Shown here one piece after another: positions 36,241-48,100 of a stretch of 64,000 nucleotides of DNA. Position numbers and translations under genes: made by a program. The stretch spans positions 744,001 to 808,000 of the forward strand of contig JAHLKI010000010.1 of NCBI GenBank assembly GCA_025602905.1, read 5' to 3'. The stretch comes from Phlyctochytrium arcticum. Its lineage: Eukaryota > Chytridiomycota > Chytridiomycetes > Chytridiales > Chytridiaceae. The notes under the pieces were generated by a model. The model was not told the origin of the DNA, searched no databases, and worked only from the letters and a program-made list of their open reading frames with translations. Each line of letters starts with the position of its first letter. Positions within the stretch are counted from its first letter, which is position 1.

Positions 36241-38483
36241 AGATCTACTGAACTGGTCTGACGATCGAAAACGATTTTATGCGAGGGTCAAAACTGTTGA
36301 TTCGATACAGTATTGTCATCAACCTCCCCAAAGGCATTTTTTGACTTCACAATTATCAAAATATTTTGTGGTGCATTGGCTTCACCGAATTTACCACCAA
36401 ATCCGCCCCACATCTCAGGGTAAAACAACTTTTTAGCCTTAATTTCAATTTACTCGAATCCTTGGTAACATGGTGGAATGCCAGATACCCGGGGTTCGAG
36501 TACTACTGATTACCAAGGGTACAATAGTAAAGATGAGCCCCTTGGGCGCCGGGTTTCTGGGTTTTACGGCTTAGTCAGCATCCGGAGTTGAGTTTATGCC
36601 TGTGATCAACGGCGTAAAAGAGAATCCAAGCAATGCACAGGACGTGAGCAGGGCGGCAGGATACGAAGGGCACGGGGTTAGCGCAAAACCAACTCCAAAG
36701 TAATGTTCAAAAAGCCAGAGTATTTAATTTGCACGCCAAGAGTGCTTGCAGGATAACAAAGGTCTATAGAAATCGAAAAGATGGGATGGCGGGAGTTTAT
36801 CCAAGTTCAGGCCTGCAATCAGTATATCAAGACAGAAATGAAAACACAATGAAAACGATAGATAGCAGCCTGTGGCGATAATGAAGGACAGGAGTGTATT
36901 TGCAATAAATTAGTCTTGGGGTATACAGTTCAACCAAGTTTCCAAAAAGATAGATATGGGAAAACCAATCTCACGGATGCGAAACGGTGTGTATGGGAGC
37001 TGGGTAGATATATAGCCAAGAGAAAACGATAGCCTGATAGCCAATACAGTAAAAGAGTCTTGTGGAATTCAAACCAATAACCGTTTTGTTTTTTTTCGAT
37101 TTGACTATCAGAACAACTCACATGTTTAAAGAGTAATGGATCTGGTTTCTTCTGAATAGACCCAATTTTTTTTCTATGGCGTCTATATTAGGAGCAGATA
37201 TTCTTATTACTTTCATCTCATTGTTGGATGAAATCGAAAAAATGGAAAAGAAAAGGCTGCAGTAGAATCTGGTCCCCTTACACGATCCAGATTCGAAAGC
37301 ATCGCCTTGCATGTGAACTTGGTTGCCCATCTTGATGTCCCCGTCTGATCATTCAAAGACGAGTCCGGCTCCGTTCCCACGCCATTGCTCATGGACCAAA
37401 ACCGCCAATATCAAAAGAGGATCGTAAAATCTAATCTATATGTCTATACATTTTCTCAATGCAGATTTTGGATGCGTCGATCTCACGGCCTTTTGAACAT
37501 TCATTTGGAAGCCTAAATGTCATTAAAGACACCGACCGTCAACCAAGCTCCGAGCAAAAATTGGTAAGCCATTCTTGTTCATGCTGATGTGACGCTAATG
37601 TCCGTTTTTTTTTTTGCTAATTGATGTTCAACTCTCCTGCAACAGGATCCTCTCTCCTCCTCCTCCTACAAAGCCCTCCGCGCGCAAAAAGACCCATTCT
37701 CGTATGGTCATTCGTCCCCGGATACAACGGACTCTCGTTGGCATCAGGAAAAAGTCTTATAAGCGACCCCAAAGTCAAACTAACTAGTTTGACTTTTGGT
37801 TTTTCCTTTACTAGCTACTACTACTGCAAATGATAACCTCCTTCAAGATATTTTGTTGACGAGCTCAATAAACAGAAAACCTTACAAAAAATAAGGCCAA
37901 ACCCATCATGAAGAGGTTATGGCCCCATTCAAAAATCACAAGATCAAAGTAGTGATACACTACTACTACTTCAATTGTTTCGTAGATGGATCCGTTACCC
38001 GTTTCATTCGACATTAAAAAACCCACTAAACTCTTACGGGAAGCAAGTTTGTCCTTTGAGGATGGGACCGACACAAGTTTGGTCACAATTTTACTTACTT
38101 ACTTGTGCATTTGGCAGTCAAAAACTTATATATATATGTGACTGGCAAGGACATCGTCTCAACCCTGGACGTACAAAATGGGTATTCAGCAAGGGAGTAC
38201 CTTGCCATTTTGATATCGTTAGCTGAACCAAAACATTCTTTTCTCGCTGGGAGACCAAAGAAATGATGTAGCGGATTTTACAATGCCCAAGATGAGTAAG
38301 TTTTTTGATCTGCTGGGCCAGAAAAGAAAATTCCTCCCTCCCTCTCTCTCCCACGAACTCAATCATAAAAAAATTGGAGGGAATTGTATTCAAAAACGTT
38401 TGTATACAGTAACGTGTATCTATGCAAAAAAAAAAGACATCGCAAAAAAACAAACTTTTTACAAAAAAGAAAAAAACTCATAT
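36241..38483. other. Gene-poor AT-rich region
   Basis: About 2.2 kb with many A and T runs and no open frame that shows a domain, splice structure or strong codon texture. A 9-bp inverted pair (CCTTGGTAA near 36460, TTACCAAGG near 36510) looked tRNA-like but does not fold as a tRNA. The right edge is presumably the 3' UTR of the 5-phosphatase gene. Confidence 0.4.
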
Positions 38484-41400
38484 TCAAGGCCGCGGAATCA
38501 ACCCCCTCAAAACTCCCCCCACACTCCTCCTCACCCCCTCAACCCTAGCCAGCATTCCGACGACCAAGGCGACCACGACACACACCACAATGGTTTGCAG
38601 TACACTGTTATTCACCACACTCTTCATAAACCGTTTTCGACGTTCAACGGCCGCCCAGTGCAACAACGAGTCTTCTTCCGAGTGGGTTCGGGTTAAAGTT
38701 CGGGCGCCCAAGTAGGAGGTTGTTGTGGTGGATGTGGATGTGGATGTGGAGGAGGGGGTGCGGTGGGGTATCGGGTTTGATGGTGTTGTTGTTGCAGATG
38801 CAGCAGCATACCGATTTCGAACAGTGGTAGTTGACTCTTCCCCGCCTTCATTCACGACATCAAACCCCTGTTGATCATCCCAAGAACCTGATGACGGCTC
38901 CGGACGTGGTTGCTTGTAAGGTTCCAGGAGTTTATCAACATTCAAGGCAAATAATGCCGAAACGGGTTTATGATCTGACCACAGAACATTCTGGGCACAG
39001 TGGTAATAAATGACCCGGATGGATTGTTCTGAATGGGATTTCGCGATTTGCCATGATGATGATGACGATGATGAGTCTTGGTTAGAGGATGATGATGATG
39101 ATACAGTTTCTTGGGGTGTATCCGACTCCAAAGAAGTTTGGACTCTACGACCCTGTCGACTCGTAAAAGTTTCCTTGCCAACATGATTCCGTTTAGGGTT
39201 ATCGGGTGTTGTAATCGGAAACGAGACTTGATCGTCTTCCCAGCCGATATGGTCGCGGCGACGGGGTGGGAGGGAGGGGTAGGTGGCCCTATACAAGATT
39301 CGGTCGCAGTAGGCTGGAATCCGTTTGGAGGAAAAGAGGGAGATGGATGGAGTGGAGAGGACGGATTCGTTTGTGGGTGGTTGGGGGATCACTTGGCGGC
39401 CATTTTTTGTTGTTGTTGTTGTTGTTGTTGTAGATGTGGGTAATTGGGAGTCGACATTGTATTTGTAGGAAGGTAGGAATTGGATAGGAGACTCGACGAA
39501 TCCCGCTAAAGGTTCAAATTTCTGTCTGTCCCTCAACACCGTCAATTCATCCACTTCCACTAGTGCCTCCACATCCTTGGCATCAATATAATTCAATACA
39601 CTCCGTCGAAATACGGCCCGATCGCGTTGATCCGTAACTCCAGCCCCAATCAATCGATAATTCATATCCCCAAAAAAGAAATTTGCGTGAAAATCGTCAA
39701 TGGTTCGAATTCCAAAGGGGGTCACGGTACTCGTGAAGAGGAGGGTGCGAAGGATATGTTCCAATTCCTCATTTCGCCAGGTGAAATAGTCGAATCCTTC
39801 ATGGGGTCCCAAGTGAGAATTGACAAATGCCAGGCTGAGACGACGGGAAATGAGGTACATGTCTTCAAACACGTCAATATCCAAACCGATGGCTTCTACG
39901 CCTTTATTACCGTAGGTGCCCAGGAGTCCTGTACCCATGGATCCCTCCCAGACTCCACGGATTTTGACGCGGGAGTGGGGGTCGACGCGGACAAAAACGG
40001 CGAGGCCTAAAGCGGTCATGCGGCTCATGGAGTAGGGCTCGTAGCGGATTCTTTCTATTTCGGGAGAGTAGTTTCCAGAGTCGGAAGAGGAGCTTGCTTC
40101 TTCTTCGCTGGATGTCGAAAAGATGGAATTGCTGTCGGTTTTTCCGTGGTGACGGGATTTGGCTTTCGGGGGTTTCTCTACGAGGTCAATAGGTTAGAAT
40201 ATCGGCTCATGTGGCATTAGAGTAAAAGTTGAAAATTTACCCTCAGGGGCGACAGAAGAAGCAATTCCACTGTCTTTGCGATCCAAAGCCAGGTCATACC
40301 GTGCTCTATCAGCCAGACTATCAAACGTCCTCGCAGATGTTTTTATGGGACCCAAATCATCCGTCGTGCCCGCATTGACGCCTGCTGCTGCAGGATCCGA
40401 GTCGGATCCTTGAGGAGAAGTGTAACTGCCATAGGCATCCTGCAATGTTTCCTGGACAAGAGTGACCCAATTCCGTAATGATTGCATCCAGGCCTCTTCA
40501 TGTCGAACAGCCAGCTTGGCTGTCCCATACGAACGTTCGCGCATGGGCAGCCAGGCCGCCTTGTACTGTGACAGTAATTCTTGGAACCCGACCACGACAA
40601 TATCAGGGGGTGGTGAATTTGATGGGGTTTTGATGGTGAGGTTATTTGATGTTGTTGTTGTTGATGAGCCATTCGCATGTTGAGGCTTTTTGGTTGAGGT
40701 ATGAGGCGGATTAAGCCAGGGTGACAAATCAGGCACACCACTGCCCGACTCTAAATTCAACACCCTTGTTGCCAAATTGACTATATAACATTATCCGTTA
40801 GCCACCCTTGTACTAGTAAGTTTGCCACCATCCCCTCTCATCTCCTGTCCATCCATCCATCCCCTCATCCATCCATCAAACCATTTGAGTCTGTTATTAT
40901 AACGCATGCTCCTCCCCCTCGCATGCGCTCGGGGTCGTCGTATTGTTGCACCATGTGAGAACCCCGTATTGATTTTGCTCCGCAAAATCGTGTTCCTCGC
41001 TCCTTGCGGAGCTTCGTCAGTCTCATTTTCCCTCCTCGCTGTCGCTCGCAAGAATTGCCTCGCTTCGCTCGGCGCCCTCCTCGCTCCGCTCGCGTTTGAT
41101 TTTGCTTCGCAAAATCGTCAGCGCCCATCCATTTTTCCTTTGGAAAAATGTCTGGGCCCCGACCGCGCTCCCGCTCGCCAATTTCCCTTTGGGAAATTGT
41201 CTCGCTCGCGTGGGCCCTTCTCGCCCTTTGGGCTCGTCGGGATTCCTTCCCCTCCGCTTCGCTCGGGGTCGTCATAAATGACATTTGCTAGGCCCCGACC
41301 GCGCTCCCGCTCGCCAATTTCCCTTTGGGAAATTGTCTCGCTTCGCTCGGCCTCGTCATAAATTGCGCAAAATCATCCGCGCCCATCCGTTTTTCCTCGC

Positions 41401-41884
41401 CCTCGCTTCGCTCGGGCTCGAAAAAATGTCTGGGCCACCCTCGGCCGTTGGCCTCGGGGCCCTCCTCGCCCTACGGGGTCGTCGGGGTCGTCACAAGTTA
41501 CTTACAAGTTCCAACGAGGACATGTATATCTGGCACATCAAAGCCATCCTCCTCCTCCAACCCCTGATCCTCTTGCTCATCCCGAGCATCGTCATCATGT
41601 AGTAATCCCGACTTTACACTTGATCCAACGGAAATTGAGTCATCATCATCCGAGTGGTGATGAGTATCAGTCGACTCCGAAAAATGGGTCATGGGCTGCT
41701 GATGATGATCAGATTCATGATCCAATTCCTGGATGGGAATACTGCCACGGGGCGAGTGAGTGTTGGGCAAGGGCAATGAGGCGGATGATTCCTGGGGTGG
41801 AATAGGAGGTGGTTTGGGGGAATCATTAGTTGGAGCTGAGGCACTGCGCGCTGGAGTAGCAGTTTCGTTGGTGTCGCGGGCCAT
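38484..41884 (-). CDS. Tail-anchored inositol polyphosphate 5-phosphatase
   Basis: Exons 41884-41506, 40780-40241 and 40177-38484 join in frame to give 870 residues. After a disordered acidic N-terminus, the IPPc domain starts at VLVGTFNLATRV and includes PDIVVVGFQELL, FVNSHLGPHEG, FFFGDMNYRL (near residue 476), PAYCDRILYR and SDHKPVSALF. The catalytic PA-CDRIL and SDH-P motifs are intact (Tyr in place of the common Trp). Long low-complexity inserts with Thr and Ser/Asp runs interrupt the domain. The C-terminus has one hydrophobic segment, TIVVCVVVALVVGMLA, close to the end, suggesting a tail anchor in an internal membrane. By family it removes the 5-phosphate from phosphoinositides such as PI(4,5)P2. 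Intron 1 (40781-41505, 725 nt) is more than ten times the local norm and packed with hairpin repeats. Confidence 0.87.
40930..41495. repeat. Cluster of perfect mini-hairpins inside the phosphatase intron
   Basis: At least seven short perfect palindromes share one design: a 4-9 bp stem around a 3-nt pyrimidine loop. Examples: 40972-40988 (ATTTTGC-TCC-GCAAAAT), 41098-41116 (same stem, TTC loop), 41130-41150 (CATTTTTCC-TTT-GGAAAAATG), 41179-41199 and 41315-41335 (CAATTTCCC-TTT-GGGAAATTG), 41223-41233 (GCCC-TTT-GGGC). They are linked by GC-rich CGCTTCGCTCGG-type connectors repeated many times. The layout recalls the double-hairpin elements described in chytrid/Allomyces mitochondrial DNA, but here it sits in a nuclear spliceosomal intron. 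The cluster is open in several frames; I regard those frames as fortuitous. Confidence 0.8.
41155..41342. repeat. 52-bp direct repeat pair carrying a hairpin
   Basis: The 52 bases at 41155-41206 (starting GGCCCCGACCGCGCTCCC and containing the CAATTTCCC hairpin) recur without change at 41291-41342. The copies are 136 bp apart start to start. Near-identity implies recent duplication within the intron. Confidence 0.75.
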
Positions 41885-42283
41885 TGTGATTGCCGGGCGG
41901 TCTACAAACTTGGTGGTGGTGGTGGGGTATCTACTAAGGATAGTTAGCGGGGGAGTGTACTACGAGTGCACACTGCAAACCCTACCTTCCGTAATAGTCA
42001 GTCTCTCTCTCTCGCAGGCAGCGTTCTGTTCTGTTCCTGTGCCCGTAAGACCAAATGCCCTTTCGTCTAGGTCCCAGGAACAACTAGTACGAACAACTGC
42101 AACGCTCGGAGCGAAAACGCATCGGAGCCACGGCAAAATGAATGACGGAGTGGATGTAACCGGATCCAGGGCGTGACGTGTTCATGTCGGAGGGGAATCG
42201 GAGCCACGGCGGAGTTTCAATGTTCTGAGTATTAGAGTATGAATTCACAATAAATGCATGTAGGGATATATATAGGCAGGAAA
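41885..42283. other. Intergenic region, 5-phosphatase promoter side
   Basis: About 400 bases between the 5-phosphatase start and the GT32 stop, both on the reverse strand. A CT run (near 42001-42014) and a degenerate repeat of CGGAGCCACGGC (near 42123 and 42200) are the only notable sequences. I see no gene. Confidence 0.4.
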
Positions 42284-43083
42284 TCACCTCGAAGCAAGCA
42301 AAGCAACATGCACAGCCATCACCGCTTTTCCGTGCAGTCTACAATCATCACCCCCATCCTCATCCACACACACTGGGCCGACCAACATTGTAACAGGATC
42401 AGCCTCATCCACCTCCCTCAGGTACCCCTCTAACCCCGTCTTGAGGCCAACCTCACTCCCATTCATCATCATCCGAGACATCAAAGTCATCCACACCGAA
42501 TGTCCCCGCGTACTCATCATCCATTCATCCCTCACTCCACTACTACTACCCTCTTCAGCTACCCAGACCCCCTTCTTCCCTTTCATTAACCCATCCAGTG
42601 GTCTCAATGCTTCCACTTTGAGATCCGCATACACGCCCCCGTACCGATGCAACAGTGCATATATAGCCATGTGCGGTTGTAAATTGGAAGGTAAAGAGTC
42701 GTAACTGGCCAAGGCGAACGGGTAGTGGTTGTGAATGAGGTGTCGGTTGAGAGTAGAGGTCCAGAGATGGTACGTGTATCCTGGGTTTAGGAGTTGCCAC
42801 GAGTTGCTCCATTCTTGGTACATCTATACTCTCTCATAAATTAGCACTCTATTACTTGACATCAAACTCACTCGTGTAATGACTGCCCTACCTCAGGCAC
42901 AGGCCCCGTCTGGTGATATTGATGGATGATCCGCGGAACCGTTGATGAGTCCCCATACGTTACTTGACTCCTCCTCTGGTGATAATACGTCCCACAAGAC
43001 ACCACGAGTGACGCTAATAATAAAACGACAACGACGCCTTGGACGCCACGTAGTTTCTTGGAGGGTCGAGGGAGAAGATGCAT
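42284..43083 (-). CDS. GT32-like (Och1-type) glycosyltransferase with altered DXD motif
   Basis: Exons 43083-42892 and 42823-42284 join in phase 0 across a 68-nt intron to give 243 residues. A basic N-tip is followed by a signal anchor (GVVVVLLLASLVVSCGTYY), implying a type II Golgi protein. Then come VPRIIHQYHQTGPVPE, typical of the family start, WSNSWQLLNPGYTYHLW, and LLHRYGGVYADLKVEALRPL. In most GT32 enzymes the last motif reads G-G-x-Y-x-D-x-D; here the second Asp is Lys (ADLKVE), so sugar-nucleotide/metal binding may be changed or lost. By family the substrate would be GDP-mannose or a similar donor. The protein is at the short end of the family. Confidence 0.75.
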
Positions 43084-43259
43084 GTTTTATATGGACGGAT
43101 TGGTTGCTGCAGATTTAGATTACGACAAAACGCGTTACACGTTTCGACGCGTAGTATAAACTAATAACTGCGCCGGAACATCCATTCTAGGCATTCTAGG
43201 CATAACCCAACTAAACAACAACAATGACATGTATATGTATTTGAATATTAATATAGTGT

Positions 43260-44814
43260 CTAAGACTCATCCCCACTACTCCCACTCCCCTCTGCACCAC
43301 CACCCCCTTCCTCATCCATCCCCTCCAACAACTCCAACTGCTCACTCAAATCCTCATTCCCTTTAAAAAAACCCAGTCAATCACTTATCCAACAAGAATT
43401 AAAAATAGTGGAACAACAAACCTGGATCAAGCCCAAATGCCCGTTTCAACGCCTGCACCCCCCGCTCAAAATACTCTACAGCCAGATCTTCATCGCCCTC
43501 CGTCGTGCTCAGTAATATCAGGGATTGGCCTTGCTATAAAACACAATGACGTTATGAGTATCAAGTTGATAAATGAAGGGTGGTGGGATATACGTACAAG
43601 TTGGAGGTACTCTGCCCCCTTCACTGGATCCCCCTTTTGTTGTTCCCACACTGAAATAGCAGTCCCCAAAGTCTCGGCCGCGTCCTTTGCAGTCTTCGAG
43701 ACCAACTCCCGTTCAGACTCTGATCCGTGCATATAATGATCTGCTAAATAGTAGAGACAGGCACCCTTTGATCCGATCGCGTGTTGGTTTAAGGTCATCA
43801 GATCCGGGAAGGCGGATGCGGCTTGGGAGAGGTAGCTTAAGGCGGTTTGGAGGGTTGAGACTAGGTGTGCTCCCGCTTTGCATAAGTCGTATAAGTTTAG
43901 GGAAAGGAATAAGAGGAGAGAGGACACTTACATCGTTTAGTAGAACTCCTAGACCGTTGCGCAACCGCATAATCCCGAAACAAGCCTGCAGCAGAAACCA
44001 TCTGCTTCACCCAACTCTCCCGATCCGCTTTCACACTTTCAAGACCTTTATCCAATGTCTCTTTGGCCTGTTTCACCAACTCGGATTCTTCAACAGGGAT
44101 ATCCTGTTCCCCTTCTTCCTCCCCATCATCATCCCGATCAAGTTCCGGATACCGACACCTAGCCAACTCCATTTGTGCTCGTCCCAGTCCAAACTGAGCC
44201 GCACTCGCTCCCCAACTCGACAAATACGCCTTGCCGGCTCCCTGTACGGTAGATATACACTCGGAAAACACATCCACGGAGCGTTGAATGTAGACGGGTA
44301 AAGGCACGAATACCCCGAAATCTAGAAGACAGGATGCATACATTAAATGCGTATTGAGCATACTGGCCGAATTTGCACCCGAGACAGTCATGACTTGAGG
44401 ACCCGTGGATTGCTCATTCAAGGGTCGAATCGCCGGTATCCCCGTCACTTTTTCAAATTCCCTCAAACTCATTTCAAACAATTTCGTAATCAACACCGTT
44501 TTATCTACCCCTCCATCTTTGACAACAGCCCTAATCCCCCCCTCCTCGTCTTGGTCGGCCCCATCGCGTTCTTCCAGGGCCATACGGTACAAATCGGCTG
44601 CAGAGGGTTTGGTAGTTGTTTCGACTCCATTCGCATCGGTGAATTGAATCTCAATCTCGCCGGAACTGCAGCCGGTGCATTTAGGGTCGGTGCAGGAGGG
44701 GACGTGGGTGGGATTGTGGGAGAGGGATTTCCGCCGTTTGGTGGATCCGGAGGGGATGCCGCCTTCGAGGGTTTCTAGAGAGCGTTTTTGTGGTGGTGGG
44801 TTGTTATTCTCCAT
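43260..44814 (-). CDS. TPR-like protein, possibly ETT1/Nro1 family
   Basis: Exons 44814-43932, 43860-43598, 43533-43422 and 43360-43260 join in frame to give 452 residues. The N-terminus has a basic patch (STKRRKSLS) that could be nuclear targeting, and two CxxC-like cysteines (CTDPKCTGC). The rest is helical: DLYRMALEERDG, LNTHLMYASCLLDFGVFVPL, WGASAAQFGLGRAQMELARC, then LKRAFGLDPGNEDLSEQLEL and an acidic Gly/Ser tail. The helical-repeat architecture, nuclear-type start and C-terminal AxxxxPxNEDL segment resemble fungal ETT1/Nro1 (enhancer of translation termination; in fission yeast a regulator of Ofd1/Sre1). I cannot confirm it by eye. The start is placed at the first ATG (MENNNPPPQ); the frame is open further upstream without ATG. 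Confidence 0.5.
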
Positions 44815-45163
44815 GATTCTTCTTTCTCCCAGTCGTTTTTTTCCTTTGAGCCTTTGCTTTCTAAACAAATGTCCAAAAAGGTGTAACAAAAATCATCGGG
44901 AATGTTCGAGTTTGGAAATGTGTGTGAAGTCATAACTGCTGTGCCGCCATTCTTAATGTCTTGGCAACAACCGGAGCCCCTCCGAAAGGCTAAAACACAT
45001 ATGCGCAGCGAGAAGATGATGGTCATTGGAAGCTATGTACAACAACAACGGAGAGATACGAAACAAGAAATATATGGAAAAGATAGAAACCAACAAAAGA
45101 GAGAGAGCATATACAAAGAGATATCACACAACAAAAGATAAAATCATACAGAAAAAAGGGGAA
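44815..45163. other. Intergenic region between HECT ligase stop and ETT1-like gene start
   Basis: About 350 A-rich bases between two reverse-strand genes: promoter of the ETT1-like gene and 3' UTR of the HECT gene. No other feature is visible. Confidence 0.4.
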
Positions 45164-48100
45164 TCAAGAAAGATGAAAACAGCCCTGCCCCTCGCGCACC
45201 GCAACCTCAAACCGTGCCTGTAAAACCTCAAAATCCGAGTATTCCGGCACCTTCAAATAATTCACACAAGTCATCACACTCGGCAAAAAGTCGTCCGGTT
45301 TACGACCCGCATCCACCGTTTTGCGAACGACAGTCAATGGGGGTGAAAGGGCACCAAACCCTCCAATCGGTAATTTGGGGCTTCCCGTTACAAACTGTAA
45401 AAATTCGCGACGATGAAGAGGTGAGAGTTGTGACATGTAGGTCGCCAATTGGAGAATCACCCGGGAATCAGAGGTATACCCGTGATCGGCTTTAATGGAT
45501 TGACGTAAAACGTCATACTCCCAATTCTCAGTTTCAGAGCCCGAGACGAGGACTCCCAATTCCTGAACGGTAAAACTCCGCAAATCGGCTACAGGAAACA
45601 CCCGATCAAACCCGGATCGGAAGGATTCGATTTGGGTCAAGATGCCCGTGCCGACACTCATTTCGACCACGTGTTCAATGTAGGATTCCAGATTGGCGAG
45701 GGTTAATGGGGTATTCTTGCCGTTGGGACAGAGGTCCAGGTCGGGGTATCCCGGCAGTGTGAAATCCAAACATAAATCTTCAATGCGGGCATCCTTGACC
45801 GTCACGTTCCGCAAACGAGCAGCTTTTTCCTCGGGAGTCAAAGTGGTATCACCCTCAATTACGTCCTTCTGGCTCACGTATTTTTTGAGGTCCAAGAGGG
45901 ATTTATATAATGCCGGATCAATATGCTATCAAAATCCAAATCAGCCCAAAAACCCCCCCAAAATTCGTAAAAAAAATGTCAAAAAAAAATACTCACTCTC
46001 AAAACATGAAATTCGGCTCCCTTACGTCCATCCACTCCAAACGCCCGTTCAGCCAACAACTCCTCCTCTTCTTCTTCCCCTACAACCATTTCCAAAAAAA
46101 TAGGGTTGAAGGGTAAATCCACAATCCGCGAGTCAAGCAGGGCTTTGCCCACAAATGTGCCTAGGGCTTTGAAGAGGGTCAAGGTTTGACGGCCGGAGGG
46201 GGTGGAGAGTTGGTGGGGGCTGAGAGGGCTGGGGAAGAATCCGAGAGAGGGGTTCAAGTACTCGGCGGGTAATTCGACCGTCTTGCCCTTTTCCTTGGTG
46301 GTGGTGGTGGTGGCATCATCAGCAGAATCATGAACATCCTCCACAATCACATCATCATCCCTCCAAACCCTCAATTTCTCCGGTGCAGGTCCCAAACTCA
46401 CACCCTGACGCTTCCGCAACTCTCTACACACATTCGAGTAAAATTCCAGGGTAGGTCCCAACCCCGTGCCCACCTCGTCAAAAAACTCGACTTCCAAAAG
46501 CGCCTGCGTAGATCCATACAATTCCATGACTTTGACCATACTATCCAGAATCCGGTGCCGGGCAATCCGGACTTTTTGACGCTGGATGCGGCCTAATTGG
46601 GCTGTTCCGTCACTTCGGTTGTTACGGTTATGGGTATCAGACGCGTTTTGGGATTGTTGTTGTTGGTGTTGCCAGCGGCCCATGCTGCGCGAGTACCCGA
46701 ATGATGTGCTTTGGAGGTAAATCAGGCGAGTCTCGAAGGGTACCAAAAACGAAAACTCTTTGGCGAGCGACGCACACCATTTGGGTAACACGTGGGATGC
46801 CACAATGAGTGGTTCGTCCAATTGCCGATTCAGTTTGGCCGTCAGCTTGGTATTGACAAAGGCTGTGGCGGGCAAGGCTTCAATGCTGATGGGCGCGGCT
46901 GAGCGGGATGTGACGGCTACCCGCGTGATGGATTGTGAGCCTTCTTGTAGAGGCAATGCTGCAGGGGCCGTTTCCCCGACAGCAGTAAAGTGATTTTGAA
47001 ATTCGTCTTCGTTGGCGTATACTTCTGACCAGCGCGTGTTTAATCCATACAAGAGACGAAGAACGTAGAGGATCTGGCCGGCGGGGGTCTCGAGCGATAT
47101 CCCCTCTGGTGGCTCCGTCTTGAACGGAAGCTTGATCCGGGTGGGGCGTTCGGCCGTCGGCACAACAGGTGGAACTATCGACTCCTGCGTTTTCGACTGA
47201 GGTGTCGTAGCACCTTTCTCACTGGCACTAGCAGGTGAAGAAGGCGTAGCGACCTTTTTGTATTTGATGGTGTACATGGCCTGCCACACATTCGGCTGTT
47301 GTCCCGAGCTCACGCGTCGCTGCTCGTGCTGAAACGCGGCTCCAAATATAGTCATATCCCGCGGAATCTCGACATCGCCAATCGAGAATTGAAGCGAAAA
47401 ATTGGTGGAAGTGGTCACGGCAGAAGCGTACGAACGCATTGAGCCAGTAGTTGCAGCTGCTGCGGGCTTGCTTGATTTGGAAGAAGAAGTAGAGGTTCCT
47501 TCGGTTGTTGGGACTCCAGGAGTGGATGCGCTAGATGGCGTAGCAGCTGACGGTTGTTTGGGTGTACCAACTCGTGCATCGGTGGCATCCTTGGACTGGC
47601 TGGACGGCGCCGGACTACCAATATCAGCTCGCACATCCACAACACTGTCTCGTCGACTACCCTCTCCAGACCCGCCGGTCGCATCGGCCGACGCTGCCCC
47701 ACCCTCAGTCTCATTAAACTGTGATCCACGACGGCTTTGACGCCTCGCTTCCTCCGAATGCAACAACAAGTCACTCACATTGACTGTCTCATCGTCACCC
47801 AGATCATCATCATCTTCATAATCCTCTTCGATATCCTCATCCTCGTCCATATCGTGCTGATCATCATCATCATCGCCCTCTTCGTTTTCATCATCATCCT
47901 CGGCACCATCACCAAGCGCCGCCCGAACGGAGGCTTCAACGTTTTCGCGATGATCTTTTTCCTCGGCGTCTTCCTCGTCAGAGTCCTTGGGCTCTGCCTC
48001 TTCGTCAGGCTCCAAACCGCTGGATGATGCAACCGCGTCCTCAGTACCCGAAGCTTTCGCCGCGGAACCACCTTCTGCCGCTGCATCCTTCTTTTCAAAA

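Noticed and set aside
36455..36525. tRNA-like segment with GGGGTTCGAGT and 9-bp complementary ends
   Set aside because: No anticodon arm or proper D arm can be formed, and the T-arm does not pair; probably chance or a distant tRNA-derived relic.
41096..41602. Long forward frames reading like Arg/Pro-rich proteins in the hairpin cluster
   Set aside because: They lie inside an intron, arise from the repeated GC-rich connectors, and are open in several frames at once.
45700..46130. Forward frames antisense to the HECT domain exons
   Set aside because: They run across the HECT exon/intron boundary and lack any motif.
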